Assembly (NCBI RefSeq): GCF_025147325.1
Contig: NZ_CP102262.1
Location: forward strand, 496,001 to 560,000
Direction: 5' to 3'
DNA from: Bacteroides stercoris ATCC 43183
GTDB lineage: Bacteria; Bacteroidota; Bacteroidia; Bacteroidales; Bacteroidaceae
Length of the DNA: 64,000 bases
Shown here: positions 52,446 through 61,718 of the stretch, one piece after another
How positions within the stretch are numbered: the first letter of the stretch is position 1
How the letters are laid out: every line of letters begins with the position of its first letter
The notes under the pieces: model-generated
The model's input: only the letters and a program-made list of their open reading frames with translations
Told to the model about the DNA's origin: nothing
Databases searched by the model: none
Made by a program: the position numbers and the translations under genes

Positions 52446-52485
52446 AGAAAACACTTATAAATCAATTAGAAAATCATTAGAAACC
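52446..52485. promoter_or_regulatory. Four TTAGAAA direct repeats at exact 11-bp spacing (probable response-regulator site)
   Basis: TTAGAAA at 52446, TTATAAA at 52457, TTAGAAA at 52468, TTAGAAA at 52479: starts 11 bp apart, all on one strand. Such 11-bp direct repeats are the usual binding mode of OmpR/PhoB-type regulators. The site lies between the divergent efflux operon and the regulator gene, upstream of both predicted promoters. Confidence 0.75.
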
Positions 52486-52507
52486 CATCTCTTACAAAAA
52501 AATCATC

Positions 52508-52515
52508 TACCTTTG
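52508..52515 (+). promoter_or_regulatory. Predicted -7 promoter element of the two-component operon
   Basis: TACCTTTG, a TAnnTTTG match whose last base is only 6 bp before the ATG at 52522. The transcript would be leaderless or nearly so. Confidence 0.6.
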
Positions 52516-52521
52516 CAACAT

Positions 52522-53205
52522 ATGGCTAAAATACTTGTTATAGAAGATGAAAACCGTATGGCCGAATTGCTCAAACGCGGTTTGGAAGAGTCCGGACACA
52601 CGGTTGGCACGGCAACCAATGTATCGGAAGGGTTGAGAATGTTTGCCTACGAAAAACAGGATATCATCATTTCAGACATAATGCTGCCCGATGGCAGTGG
52701 GTTTGATTTATGCCGCGATATCCGACGGCAAAACGAAACTGTGCCTATACTGATACTTACCGCACTCGGTACGACAGACGACAAACTCGAAGGATTCGAT
52801 TCGGGAGCGGATGACTATATGGTCAAGCCTTTTGACTTCCGAGAACTGAATGCACGCATATCAATCCTACTGAAGCGCTGCCAAATACCCACAGTAGAGT
52901 GCATAGAGTATGCAGACCTCAAGGTATATCTCAGGACAAAGTCCGTTTCGCGAAACGGACAGTCCATTATACTTACACCGAAAGAATACAACTTACTCCT
53001 CTTTTTTGTCCAAAACCCGGAAAGAATTCTAACCCGTACCGAAATAGCCGAAAAGGTATGGGACACCCATTTTGATACCGGAACAAACTTCATCGATGTT
53101 TATATAAACTATTTGCGAAAAAAGATAGACAAAAATTTCAATACCAAACTAATCCATACCAAACCGGGAATGGGATTCATATTCAGCTATGAAAATCCGT
53201 ACTAA
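52522..53205 (+). CDS. OmpR-family response regulator, probable metal-efflux regulator
   Basis: 227 residues from the ATG at 52522 (MAKILVIEDE); the longer frame to 52399 would overlap the divergent operon and its promoter. Receiver domain about 1-118 with acidic pair Glu8-Asp9, phospho-acceptor Asp52 (ISDIMLPDGSG) and Lys102 (MVKPFDF). OmpR-type winged helix about 128-225 (LTPKEYNLLLFFVQNPERIL, FIDVYINYLRKKID). Its gene overlaps the sensor gene by 17 bp. Divergence from the efflux operon points to control of metal efflux, as CusR does; four 11-bp repeats in the gap are its likely site. Confidence 0.95.
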   Translation: MAKILVIEDENRMAELLKRGLEESGHTVGTATNVSEGLRMFAYEKQDIIISDIMLPDGSGFDLCRDIRRQNETVPILILTALGTTDDKLEGFDSGADDYMVKPFDFRELNARISILLKRCQIPTVECIEYADLKVYLRTKSVSRNGQSIILTPKEYNLLLFFVQNPERILTRTEIAEKVWDTHFDTGTNFIDVYINYLRKKIDKNFNTKLIHTKPGMGFIFSYENPY

Positions 53206-54229
53206 ACTAACGCTCCGATATCTGTTTGTTACGGCATTACTTGTAATCGCCGTCTTCTTTGTGCTCGAAGAATTGCTCTTTCCACAAGCAGGCTACGATA
53301 TGCTCCATATTCTAAATACACGCCTGCTTGCGGTATGGGCGGTTTCATTCGGGTTGTTGTTTGTCATCGGCTATTTCATGGCACGCAGCGTACTAAAACC
53401 AGTATCGGAAATTGTAAAACAAGTTGAAGCCATCACCGCTTCCAATCTCAGCAAGCGTGTGGAAGTAGAAGACCACAAAGACGAAATAGGAGAACTTGCC
53501 CGAACGTTCAACAAAACGCTGGACCGCCTTGAAGAATCATTTGAAGCCCAAAAGATGTTTATCAGTAATGTTTCGCACGAACTGCGGACTCCAATGGCTG
53601 CACTGATTGCCGAACTCGAACTTTCTCTTTACAAAGAGCGCTCAAGCGAAGATTATAAAAAAGTGGTTGAAAATGCGCTTTCCGATGCCCGTAATATTGA
53701 GAAACTATCCAACGGACTAATGGATTTGGCAAAGGCAAGCTACAATACAGAACAAATAAGCATGTCGGCAATACGTCTTGACGAAGTGCTATTGGATGCC
53801 AGTGCCATGGTGATGAAAGCCCACAGCGGCTATAATGTTGACTTAAGGTTTGAAGACGATACCGAAGATGACGGAATGGTCACTATTCGTGGTAACGACT
53901 ATCTGCTTCGGACAGCATTTGTAAACCTTATCGAAAATAATTGCAAGTTCTCATCTGACCAAAGTTCAACGGTACAGATTTCGTTTTCCAAACATAAGGT
54001 ACTTATCCGTTTCTCCGATACCGGCATCGGCATTCCCGAAGAAGATATGGAGCATCTGTTCGAACCTTTTTACAGAGGCAGGAACCGGGATTTCTCACAA
54101 GGAAACGGTATTGGAATGGCATTGGTAGAGAGAATAATCAAACTTCACAAAGGTGCAATTTCCGTTTATTCACACCATGACAAAGGTACGGTATTCACCC
54201 TTATTTTCGATTATCTTCAGTCTGACTGA
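53189..54229 (+). CDS. Sensor histidine kinase with a very short periplasmic loop
   Basis: 346 residues. Two membrane segments (about 10-27 and 46-65) enclose only about 20 periplasmic residues (ELLFPQAGYDMLHILNTR). Then HAMP (about 66-118, RSVLKPVSEIVKQVEAITAS), DHp with His130 in NVSHELRTPM, and HATPase (N box LIENNCKF, G1 FSDTGIGIPEED, G2 GNGIGMALV). The family (CusS-type) usually has a metal-binding periplasmic domain of about 150 residues; here it is nearly absent, so signal reading may be through the membrane or a partner such as the pump. Overlaps the regulator gene by 17 bp. Confidence 0.94.
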   Translation: MKIRTKLTLRYLFVTALLVIAVFFVLEELLFPQAGYDMLHILNTRLLAVWAVSFGLLFVIGYFMARSVLKPVSEIVKQVEAITASNLSKRVEVEDHKDEIGELARTFNKTLDRLEESFEAQKMFISNVSHELRTPMAALIAELELSLYKERSSEDYKKVVENALSDARNIEKLSNGLMDLAKASYNTEQISMSAIRLDEVLLDASAMVMKAHSGYNVDLRFEDDTEDDGMVTIRGNDYLLRTAFVNLIENNCKFSSDQSSTVQISFSKHKVLIRFSDTGIGIPEEDMEHLFEPFYRGRNRDFSQGNGIGMALVERIIKLHKGAISVYSHHDKGTVFTLIFDYLQSD

Positions 54230-54431
54230 ATCTGTATTTGCACTGCATGATATTAATAATGTCCCAGCATATATCATTTATGTTCAAAAATGCAGGAATA
54301 GGTATATTTTGTCCGTCAAAAGGCAAGACAGATAATAATTTTTGCCTTACATTTACAATGGGTTAAACACGGTTATCCCCACCGGAACGGATGGAAGAAC
54401 AACTACTTATTAATATACCAAACAAAAAAAC

Positions 54432-56753
54432 ATGAAAAAAAGTATCCTATTTATCACGAGTTTTTTCCTCTGTGTTTTCTGTCTGAAAAGTAATGCGCAA
54501 CAAAGCAGGCCAGAGGTTACCTGGGAGAATATGGAAGGCGTCACAGTACCCATTCCGCCGCAAGTACACCCCCGGCTTTATGTACGCTCCGCCGATTTGC
54601 CCGATTTAAAGAAACGCATGGAACACCCGCATGTAAAGGAAGTTCTGGCTACCCTGAACAAATTGGGCAAAGACCGTACTCCCGAAGAAGAGGCAAAAGT
54701 CAAGGACAGAGGGTTCCGCTACTACTTTGAAATGCGTGGCGTGACCAGCCGCGTACAAGTGCAGGCACTCGACTATCTGGTGTATGGCGACAAGAAACAG
54801 GCCAGAAGCGCCATTACCGCCATGCTGGACACGCTTCAGAACGTCAATTACGGAACAAAAGGTGATTTGTCGCGTGCCAGCGGTGTAATGCTCACCTGCG
54901 GTGCAATGGTATATGACTGGTGCTACGACCAGATGAAAGAATCCGAAAAGAAAGCTTACATAGAATCTTTCATCCGCATAGCCAAAACAATGGAATGCGG
55001 CTATCCCCCACGCAACAACGAACCGATTGCCGGGCACTCCAGCGAATGGATGATACTACGGGACATGCTTTCTGCCGGCATAGCCATCTACGATGAATAT
55101 CCGGACATGTACAACCATGTAATAAAGATGATGTTCAAGGATTATCTGCCTGTGCGAAACTACATCTACTCCGGGCATAACTACCATCAGGGAACGAGCT
55201 ACGTAAATGTACGTTTCAGCAACGACCTCTTCTCGCTCTGGATTCTGCAACGCATGGGCGCAGGAGCCATATACAACCCGGCGCAGCAGTTTGTCCTGTA
55301 CGACTTCCTCTACCGCCGCCGTCCCGACGGGCAGGTGATGCCGGCCGGCGATACGAATCCTATCAGAAAAAACATGCCGTCCTACTCACTGCCTGCCATG
55401 CTGGCTTCCAGCTTCTACAAAGACAGCTATCTGGCATACGAGTACGAACGCAAACCCAACATCGAACGCCACTGCCTCATCTTCGACATTCTGTGGAGAG
55501 ACTTGGATTTGAAGGCCAAAGCTCCCGATGACCTGCCGCTGACACGCTATTCGGGAAGTCCTTTCGGCTGGATGATAGCCCGCACGGCATGGGACGAAAA
55601 CAGCGTGATTGCCGAAATGAAGATAAACGAACAGTTTGTCGGCAACCACCAGCACTTGGACGGCGGCTCTTTCCAGCTCTATTACAAAGGCCCCCTTGCC
55701 ATCGACGCGGGAGCCTATCAGGGAAGTTCCGGCGGATACAACAGCCCGCACAACAAGAATTTCTTCAAACGTACCATTGCGCATAATTCGCTGCTGGTAT
55801 ATAATCCCGATGAAAAATTCGCCTGCTGGAACTATGGCGGAGGCGGCAAGACCGAATTTGCAACCAATGACGGCGGACAACGCATGCCTGGCGACCGCTG
55901 GGAAACCTGCCGCTCGTTCGAGCAATTGCTAAGTAAAGACTACACAACCGGCAAAGCCCTGGCGCACGGATTCGGGCCTGATGCCTGCAAGCCCGACTAC
56001 TCCTATCTGAAAGGCGACATCACGCAAGCCTACACGGATAAAGTAAAAGAGGCGAAACGCTCCTTCGTCTTCCTGAACCTGCACACTGCCGAAGTGCCCG
56101 CCGCACTTATCGTATTTGACAAAGTTGTGTCTTCCGACCCCACACTCAAGAAATTCTGGCTGCTGCACAGCATTGAAGAACCTACGATAGAAGGCAACCG
56201 TTTCATTGTCCGGCGCACCAAAAACGGCGATACCGGAATGTTGCAGAACCATGTATTATTGCCCGAAGCCGGAAATGCACAGATAGAGAAGGTGGGCGGC
56301 AAAGGAAAAGAATTCTGGGTATTCGGAACCAACTACCCGAACGACGCACTGCCCAACCGCCCCGATGATGCCAACGAACGGGGAGCATGGCGTGTGGAAG
56401 TGTCGCCTGCCGCACCTGCCACCGAAGACTGCTTCCTGAACGTAATGCAGGTTGCAGACAACACCTGCAAACGGATGCACGACGTAAAACGCATTGATGC
56501 GGAGAAAGTGGTAGGCGTACAGATAGCCGACCGGGTCGTTACCTTCAGCAGAGACAGCCGGCCTCTGTCCGGCAAAGTCGATATGAAAGTAGACGGAAAC
56601 GCTGCCATGAAATTTGTTATCACCGACCTCATTCCGGGAACATGGCAAATAAAGAAAGACGGGAAGGTATATATCCCTGCCATGGAAGTACGTTCGGACG
56701 ACGGCATCCTTTCTTTTGAAGGCACTGCCGGTCATTACGAATTTCTGCGCTAA
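54432..56753 (+). CDS. Heparinase II (PL21 heparin/heparan sulfate lyase)
   Basis: 773 residues, the length of Pedobacter heparinus HepII, which it matches throughout. Signal peptide about 1-22. An N-terminal alpha/alpha toroid (about 30-370) is followed by beta-sandwich domains. The known HepII catalytic residues fall at the same numbers: His202 (in IAGHSSEWM), Glu205, Tyr257 (in YHQGTSYVNVRF) and His406 (in GNHQHLDGG). Asp425 and His408, and probably His451 (TIAHNSLL), are positioned as zinc ligands. It would cleave heparin and heparan sulfate to unsaturated oligosaccharides in the periplasm. No SusCD, sulfatase or unsaturated glucuronyl hydrolase is adjacent, so it stands alone. Confidence 0.95.
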   Translation: MKKSILFITSFFLCVFCLKSNAQQSRPEVTWENMEGVTVPIPPQVHPRLYVRSADLPDLKKRMEHPHVKEVLATLNKLGKDRTPEEEAKVKDRGFRYYFEMRGVTSRVQVQALDYLVYGDKKQARSAITAMLDTLQNVNYGTKGDLSRASGVMLTCGAMVYDWCYDQMKESEKKAYIESFIRIAKTMECGYPPRNNEPIAGHSSEWMILRDMLSAGIAIYDEYPDMYNHVIKMMFKDYLPVRNYIYSGHNYHQGTSYVNVRFSNDLFSLWILQRMGAGAIYNPAQQFVLYDFLYRRRPDGQVMPAGDTNPIRKNMPSYSLPAMLASSFYKDSYLAYEYERKPNIERHCLIFDILWRDLDLKAKAPDDLPLTRYSGSPFGWMIARTAWDENSVIAEMKINEQFVGNHQHLDGGSFQLYYKGPLAIDAGAYQGSSGGYNSPHNKNFFKRTIAHNSLLVYNPDEKFACWNYGGGGKTEFATNDGGQRMPGDRWETCRSFEQLLSKDYTTGKALAHGFGPDACKPDYSYLKGDITQAYTDKVKEAKRSFVFLNLHTAEVPAALIVFDKVVSSDPTLKKFWLLHSIEEPTIEGNRFIVRRTKNGDTGMLQNHVLLPEAGNAQIEKVGGKGKEFWVFGTNYPNDALPNRPDDANERGAWRVEVSPAAPATEDCFLNVMQVADNTCKRMHDVKRIDAEKVVGVQIADRVVTFSRDSRPLSGKVDMKVDGNAAMKFVITDLIPGTWQIKKDGKVYIPAMEVRSDDGILSFEGTAGHYEFLR

Positions 56754-56762
56754 ACGGATATT

Positions 56763-57254
56763 CTAAATAATCTGCCTGGCTATCCAGGCACAGGCTTCTG
56801 CATCGGCCAGCGCATGGTGATGTTGCTCTAACCGGTAACCGCACCATGCCGCTACCGTATGCAGCTGATAATCGGGCAGTCCCTTAATGGCACGGCGTGA
56901 TGCCTGCAAAGTACAACGGAAATCATAATCGGGATAATCCATGCCGTACATGCGGAATACCGCTTTCAGGCAACTCTCATCGAACGCTTTATTATGCGCC
57001 ACTAACGTCAGTCCCTCAATGCGTGGTGCTATTTCCTGCCATACGGCCGGGAAGACAGGCGACCGGGACGTATCCGCCAGGGTCAGACCGTGCACACGGG
57101 TATTCCAATAAGTATAATACTCCGGTTCGGGACGAATCAGACTGTAATAGCTGTCTGCAATTTCTCCATTCCGCACAATGACTACACCGACACTGCATAC
57201 ACTGGTGCGCTGTTCATTGGCCGTTTCAAAATCTATAGCGGCAAAATTCTCCAT
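56763..57254 (-). CDS. DEDDh-type 3'-5' exonuclease (DnaQ-like)
   Basis: 163 residues, a stand-alone exonuclease domain. The DEDDh metal residues are visible: Asp8 and Glu10 (AAIDFETANEQR), Asp92 area (VAHNKAFDESCL) and the final His-x4-Asp (HHHALADAEA). RNase T, oligoribonuclease and DNA polymerase III epsilon proteins share this fold; the closest form here is the short Bacteroidota DnaQ-like one with no extra domain. Convergent with heparinase II, the stops being 9 bp apart. Confidence 0.93.
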   Translation of the reverse strand: MENFAAIDFETANEQRTSVCSVGVVIVRNGEIADSYYSLIRPEPEYYTYWNTRVHGLTLADTSRSPVFPAVWQEIAPRIEGLTLVAHNKAFDESCLKAVFRMYGMDYPDYDFRCTLQASRRAIKGLPDYQLHTVAAWCGYRLEQHHHALADAEACAWIARQII

Positions 57255-57472
57255 GAAGCGATTCTTTTACGATATTTCCAAAATATTTTTAAAAAAGTTT
57301 CAATCAGCTGTAAACCAAAATATTAAACAGCCGTCTATAGGGTTTTCCGAACACAGGGAAAGTACCGAAAGCGCTTTTAAAGCACCCGTCCGTTCCGGCA
57401 TGTTGTAACTTCGCACTGTGATCACAAAGATATATGATTTTGAAGTAACAACCATCTAAAACAAAAAAGATT

Positions 57473-57937
57473 ATGGCATTCCGTTATGTAGTTAAAAAGA
57501 GAGTTTTCGGTTTCGATGAAAGTAAGTCGGAAAAGTATGTAGCCGCTTCGTTCTCCATTGGAGAAATCAGCTACGACAGACTGTGCGACCAGGTTACGAA
57601 GGAGGGTATGGCTCCGCGCGGCGTTGTAAAAATGGTTATGGACGGACTGATTGATGCGCTCAGCACTTACGTCAGTCTCGGAGCGACCGTGAAATTAGGA
57701 GATTTCGGCACTATCCGCCCGGGACTGAACTGCAAAAGCCAGAGCGAGGCAAAAGATGTAACCGCCGACAGCATCTACCGGCAGAAACTGATCCTCACTC
57801 CGGGAAAAAGGCTGAAAGATATGGTAAAGAGCTCCGGAATAACGCGTATCTCGACCAACGGCGAGGAGATTGCTACAAGTGGCGGCAGTAACGGCGGCAG
57901 TGGCAATGGCGGAGAGGAAGAAAATCCGCTGGGATAA
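57473..57937 (+). CDS. HU-domain DNA-binding protein with Gly-rich tail
   Basis: 154 residues. HU/IHF-like domain (about 1-125: AASFSIGEISYDRLCDQVTK, VVKMVMDGLIDALSTYVSLG, VKLGDFGTIRPGL) of the Bacteroidota class fused to wHTH, Ig or Gly-rich tails. The end is a low-complexity Gly/Ser/Asn tail (TSGGSNGGSGNGG). Nucleoid or regulatory DNA-binding role. A different member of the class lies at 46150. The 218-bp gap upstream has no array like the one before that gene. Confidence 0.9.
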   Translation: MAFRYVVKKRVFGFDESKSEKYVAASFSIGEISYDRLCDQVTKEGMAPRGVVKMVMDGLIDALSTYVSLGATVKLGDFGTIRPGLNCKSQSEAKDVTADSIYRQKLILTPGKRLKDMVKSSGITRISTNGEEIATSGGSNGGSGNGGEEENPLG

Positions 57938-57978
57938 AACCTGCAGGCTGACTTAAAAAACAACCTGTCTATAACTGA

Positions 57979-58021
57979 GGCTGCATCGTATGAACAGAGT
58001 ATCATACGGTGCAGCCTTTTT
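57979..58021 (+). terminator. Rho-independent terminator after the HU/Gly-rich gene
   Basis: GGCTGCATCGTATG (57979-57992) and CATACGGTGCAGCC (58003-58016) form a 14-bp stem with one wobble, followed by five T. Confidence 0.9.
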
Positions 58022-58038
58022 ATATGAATAGATTTTAC

Positions 58039-58046
58039 TATCTTTG
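58039..58046 (+). promoter_or_regulatory. Predicted -7 promoter element of the Nudix gene
   Basis: TATCTTTG, a perfect TAnnTTTG match, 29 bp before the ATG. Confidence 0.6.
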
Positions 58047-58074
58047 CCTACTGCAACCAGTAAAGCTTTAAAAT

Positions 58075-58599
58075 ATGGAACATCCTCTTTCTCAATTCAG
58101 ATATTGTCCGAAATGCGGTTCGGAGCATTTCGAAATTCATAATGAAAAATCAAAACAATGCAAGGATTGCGGTTTTGTCTACTATTTCAACTCCTCCGCC
58201 GCTACCGTCGCCCTGATATTGAACGGACGGAACGAATTACTGGTGTGCCGCCGCGCCAAAGAACCGGCCAAAGGGACACTCGATTTACCGGGCGGCTTCA
58301 TAGACATGGCGGAAACCGGTGAAGAAGGCGTTGCGCGCGAAGTGAAAGAAGAAACGGGAATGACAGTGACACAAGCCGAATATCTGTTTTCATTACCGAA
58401 CATCTATATCTATTCGGGATTTCCCGTGCATACGCTGGACCTGTTTTTCCGCTGTACGGTAGCCGATACCCTGCATTTCGAAGCAATGGACGATGCGGCG
58501 GAAGTCTTCTTCCTTCCGCTGAAAGACATCCACCCGGAAGATTTCGGGCTGGGTTCCATCCGTAAAGGCCTGCAAATGTTCCTGGCGGATATATCCTAA
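58075..58599 (+). CDS. Nudix hydrolase with N-terminal zinc ribbon
   Basis: 174 residues. N-terminal zinc ribbon with four cysteines (CPKCGSEH and CKDCGFVYY), as in NudC-type NADH pyrophosphatases. The Nudix box GGFIDMAETGEEGVAREVKE followed by ETGM is complete, with the catalytic Glu residues present. The NudC-specific SQPWPFPxS motif after the box is not seen, so NADH pyrophosphatase is not assured; ADP-ribose or other nucleoside diphosphate substrates are possible. Own promoter and own unit. Confidence 0.9.
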   Translation: MEHPLSQFRYCPKCGSEHFEIHNEKSKQCKDCGFVYYFNSSAATVALILNGRNELLVCRRAKEPAKGTLDLPGGFIDMAETGEEGVAREVKEETGMTVTQAEYLFSLPNIYIYSGFPVHTLDLFFRCTVADTLHFEAMDDAAEVFFLPLKDIHPEDFGLGSIRKGLQMFLADIS

Positions 58600-58676
58600 A
58601 AAAGCCAAACAAGTGGAACATATTCAAACCAAAACCCGTATTTTTGTAAAAAAGCCCTATTCTATAACCACCGAAG

Positions 58677-61600
58677 ATGAAACATAAAATTTATCGCATA
58701 GTATGCACCGCGCTTTGCTGCGCACCTTTGCTCGCCACGGCACAGACGGGCGGGAAAATCACTTCGCCGCAACGGCTGTATGAGGAAGGAGAAAGTCTGT
58801 TCCGGCAAAAGGCATTTGCCGCAGCCATGCCTCCCCTACAGGCTTTTATAAAACAAACCGATGCGGAAGGCGCCCCGGTATCCGCTGCCGGCAACAAAGA
58901 AGAAGCCGAATACATGCTGGTATGCGCCGAATATGAACTGAGAAACCCCAATAGCATAGAGTTGTTGCGGGAGTATCTCGATGCGTATCCCGACACTCCC
59001 CACGCCAACCGTATCTGCGCCCTCATAGCGTCCGCCTATTTCTTCGAGGGAAAATATGACGATGCACTCGCCATGTTCAACTCCTCCCGGCTCGACCTCC
59101 TGAGCAATGAAGAACGGGATGACATGACCTACCGCCTGGCAACCTGCTACCTGAAAACCGGAAATGTGAAAGAAGCCGCCATCTGGTTCGAGACATTGCG
59201 CAGCACCGGTTCCAGATATACAGCAGACTGTACGTACTACCTTGCATATATCCGCTACTCACAGCAACGGTACGACGATGCCCTCAACGGCTTCCTCAGC
59301 CTGCAAGACAATGCAAAATACGAGGCGCTCGTACCTTATTACATCGCGGAAATATATCTGATTAAAAAGAATTATGACAAAGCGGAAATTGTTGCGCAAA
59401 ACTATCTCTCCGCTTACCCCAACCAGAAATATACGGGAGAGATGTACCGCATACAAGGTACAGCCGATTATCATTTCGGCAAGTACCATGAAGCAATAAA
59501 AGCTTTCGGCAGCTATCTGAAAGACAACGCGGAGCCTGCCCCAAGAAGAGATGCGCTTTATATGCTGGGAATGTCCTACTACCGGACGGGTGTCTACTCG
59601 CAAGTTCCGGTTACCCTGGGCGAGGTGACTGCAAACAAAGATGCGCTTACACAAAACGCATATCTGCACATGGGATTGGCTTACTTGCAGCTTGCCGACA
59701 AGAACAAGGCACGTATGGCATTTGAACAGGCCGCCGCATCCGATGCCGATTTGAAAATAAAGGAACAGGCATCCTACAATAACGCTCTCTGCATTCACGA
59801 AACATCCTACTCTGCTTTCGGCGAGTCGGTTACGGTATTCGAGAACTTCCTGAATGAGTTTCCCAACTCCGCATACGCCGATAAAGTAAGCAGCTACCTG
59901 GTAGAGGTGTATATGAACACGCGCAGCTACGATGCCGCACTCAAGTCCATTGAACGCATTACGCATCCCGTCAGGGCCATTTTGGAAGCCAAGCAGAAGA
60001 TTCTGTTCCAGTTGGGTACCCAATCCTTTGCCAATACACAGTTTGAGCAGGCAATCGGCTGCTTCAACCAAAGCATTGCCTTAGGCGGGTACAACCTGCA
60101 AACAAAGGCCGATGCCCTTTACTGGCGGGGTGAATCCTATTACCGGCTGAACCGCATGCAGGAAGCCGCCCGTAATTTTAACGATTATCTGTCCCTTACC
60201 CCGCAGAAGAATACGGAAATGTATGCCCTTGCCTACTACAACCTGGCATACATAGCTTTCCATAAGAAAGATTATGCAACGGCGCAAGACCGTTTCCTGA
60301 AATTCATCCAACTGAGAAAGGCCGGAGACGCAACCGTTCTTGCCGATGCGTACAACCGTGTCGGCGACTGCTACATGCAGGTCCGCCGCTTCGACGAAGC
60401 CAAACAGTACTATACCCGGGCAGAGAATCTGGGTACGCCTGCTGGTGACTACTCCTACTATCAACTGGCTCTGGTGTCGGGTCTGCAAAAAGACTACGAT
60501 GGAAAGATTACGCTGCTGAACCGGCTGGCCGACAAATATCCGAATTCGCCCTATGCCGTCAGTGCACTTTACGAAAAAGGCCGTTCGTATGTGCAGGGCC
60601 GCAATAACAGTCAGGCCATCGCAACCTTCCGGGAACTGCTGAACAAATATCCCGAAAGCCCCGTCAGTCGTAAGGCTGCCACCGAAATCGGACTGCTGTA
60701 CTATCAGAATGATGATTACAACCGCGCCATCGAAGCCTATAAATACGTTATCACCCAATATCCGGGCAGCGAAGAAGCACGTCTTGCCATGCGCGATTTG
60801 AAATCCATTTATGTGGAAGCCAACCGCGTGGATGAGTTTGCTGCGCTTGCCGCCCAAATGCCGGGGGTTATCCGCTTTGAACCCAATGAGCAGGATTCGC
60901 TGACCTATATTGCCGCGGAAAAGGTGTATATGAAAGGGGAAATCATCCCTGCAAGGGAAAGCTTCACCCGTTACCTGCAAAGCTATCCGAACGGAGCTTT
61001 CAGCCTGAACGCGCATTACTATCTGAGCCTCATCGGAAAAGAACAGAAAGATGAAACCGGTGTATTGGAGCATACCGGCAAACTGTTGGAGTATCCGGAC
61101 AGCCCGTATTCGGAAGAGGCCCTGCTGATGCACGGAGAAATCCTGTTCAACCGCAAGGAGTACAAACAGGCTCTGGCAGACTACAAGCAACTGCAAGCCC
61201 GCGCCACAACCGCCGAACGCCGGCAACTGGGCGTCACCGGCGTATTGCGATGCGGTGTGCTCTTGAAGGATGACATAGAAGTGATTCAGGCCGCAACCGC
61301 TTTACTGGCCGAAGCCAAACTGACTCCCGAACTGCAAAATGAAGCCTTATACTACCGCGCCAAAGCCTATCTGAACCAGAAAGCGGTGAAAAAGGCGGCA
61401 GACGACCTGAAGCTTCTGGCAAAAGATACCCGTACATTATACGGTGCGGAAGCCAAATATCTGTCGGCACAGTTGATGTACAATGCCGGTGAGTATGCCG
61501 CAGCCGAAAAGGAAATACTGAACTTCATCGACCAGAGCACCCCGCATGCCTACTGGCTGGCACGCAGCTTCATCCTTCTGTCCGATGTATATGTCGCTAT

Positions 61601-61709
61601 GGATAAGAAACTGGATGCACGCCAATATCTGCTGAGCTTGCAACAAAACTATCATGCCGATGATGATATCGAGCGTATGATTCAAGAAAGACTGGAAAAG
61701 CTGAAATAA
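58677..61709 (+). CDS. Large tetratricopeptide-repeat protein, envelope-located
   Basis: 1010 residues. Signal peptide about 1-22 (cleavage after ATAQ). The rest is a long solenoid of TPR units, often of the form LYxxAxxYxxxGxYxxAIxxFxxYLxxxP, for example HFGKYHEAIKAFGSYLKDNA, YNVGEYAAAE-like YNAGEYAAAEKEILNFI and YYQNDDYNRAIEAYKYVI. It is comparable to periplasmic TPR scaffolds of the YbgF/BamD type but much longer. The outer-membrane barrel gene follows 9 bp later, so the two are co-transcribed and may form a complex. The function is not known. Confidence 0.9.
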   Translation: MKHKIYRIVCTALCCAPLLATAQTGGKITSPQRLYEEGESLFRQKAFAAAMPPLQAFIKQTDAEGAPVSAAGNKEEAEYMLVCAEYELRNPNSIELLREYLDAYPDTPHANRICALIASAYFFEGKYDDALAMFNSSRLDLLSNEERDDMTYRLATCYLKTGNVKEAAIWFETLRSTGSRYTADCTYYLAYIRYSQQRYDDALNGFLSLQDNAKYEALVPYYIAEIYLIKKNYDKAEIVAQNYLSAYPNQKYTGEMYRIQGTADYHFGKYHEAIKAFGSYLKDNAEPAPRRDALYMLGMSYYRTGVYSQVPVTLGEVTANKDALTQNAYLHMGLAYLQLADKNKARMAFEQAAASDADLKIKEQASYNNALCIHETSYSAFGESVTVFENFLNEFPNSAYADKVSSYLVEVYMNTRSYDAALKSIERITHPVRAILEAKQKILFQLGTQSFANTQFEQAIGCFNQSIALGGYNLQTKADALYWRGESYYRLNRMQEAARNFNDYLSLTPQKNTEMYALAYYNLAYIAFHKKDYATAQDRFLKFIQLRKAGDATVLADAYNRVGDCYMQVRRFDEAKQYYTRAENLGTPAGDYSYYQLALVSGLQKDYDGKITLLNRLADKYPNSPYAVSALYEKGRSYVQGRNNSQAIATFRELLNKYPESPVSRKAATEIGLLYYQNDDYNRAIEAYKYVITQYPGSEEARLAMRDLKSIYVEANRVDEFAALAAQMPGVIRFEPNEQDSLTYIAAEKVYMKGEIIPARESFTRYLQSYPNGAFSLNAHYYLSLIGKEQKDETGVLEHTGKLLEYPDSPYSEEALLMHGEILFNRKEYKQALADYKQLQARATTAERRQLGVTGVLRCGVLLKDDIEVIQAATALLAEAKLTPELQNEALYYRAKAYLNQKAVKKAADDLKLLAKDTRTLYGAEAKYLSAQLMYNAGEYAAAEKEILNFIDQSTPHAYWLARSFILLSDVYVAMDKKLDARQYLLSLQQNYHADDDIERMIQERLEKLK

Positions 61710-61718
61710 AAGAATGCA

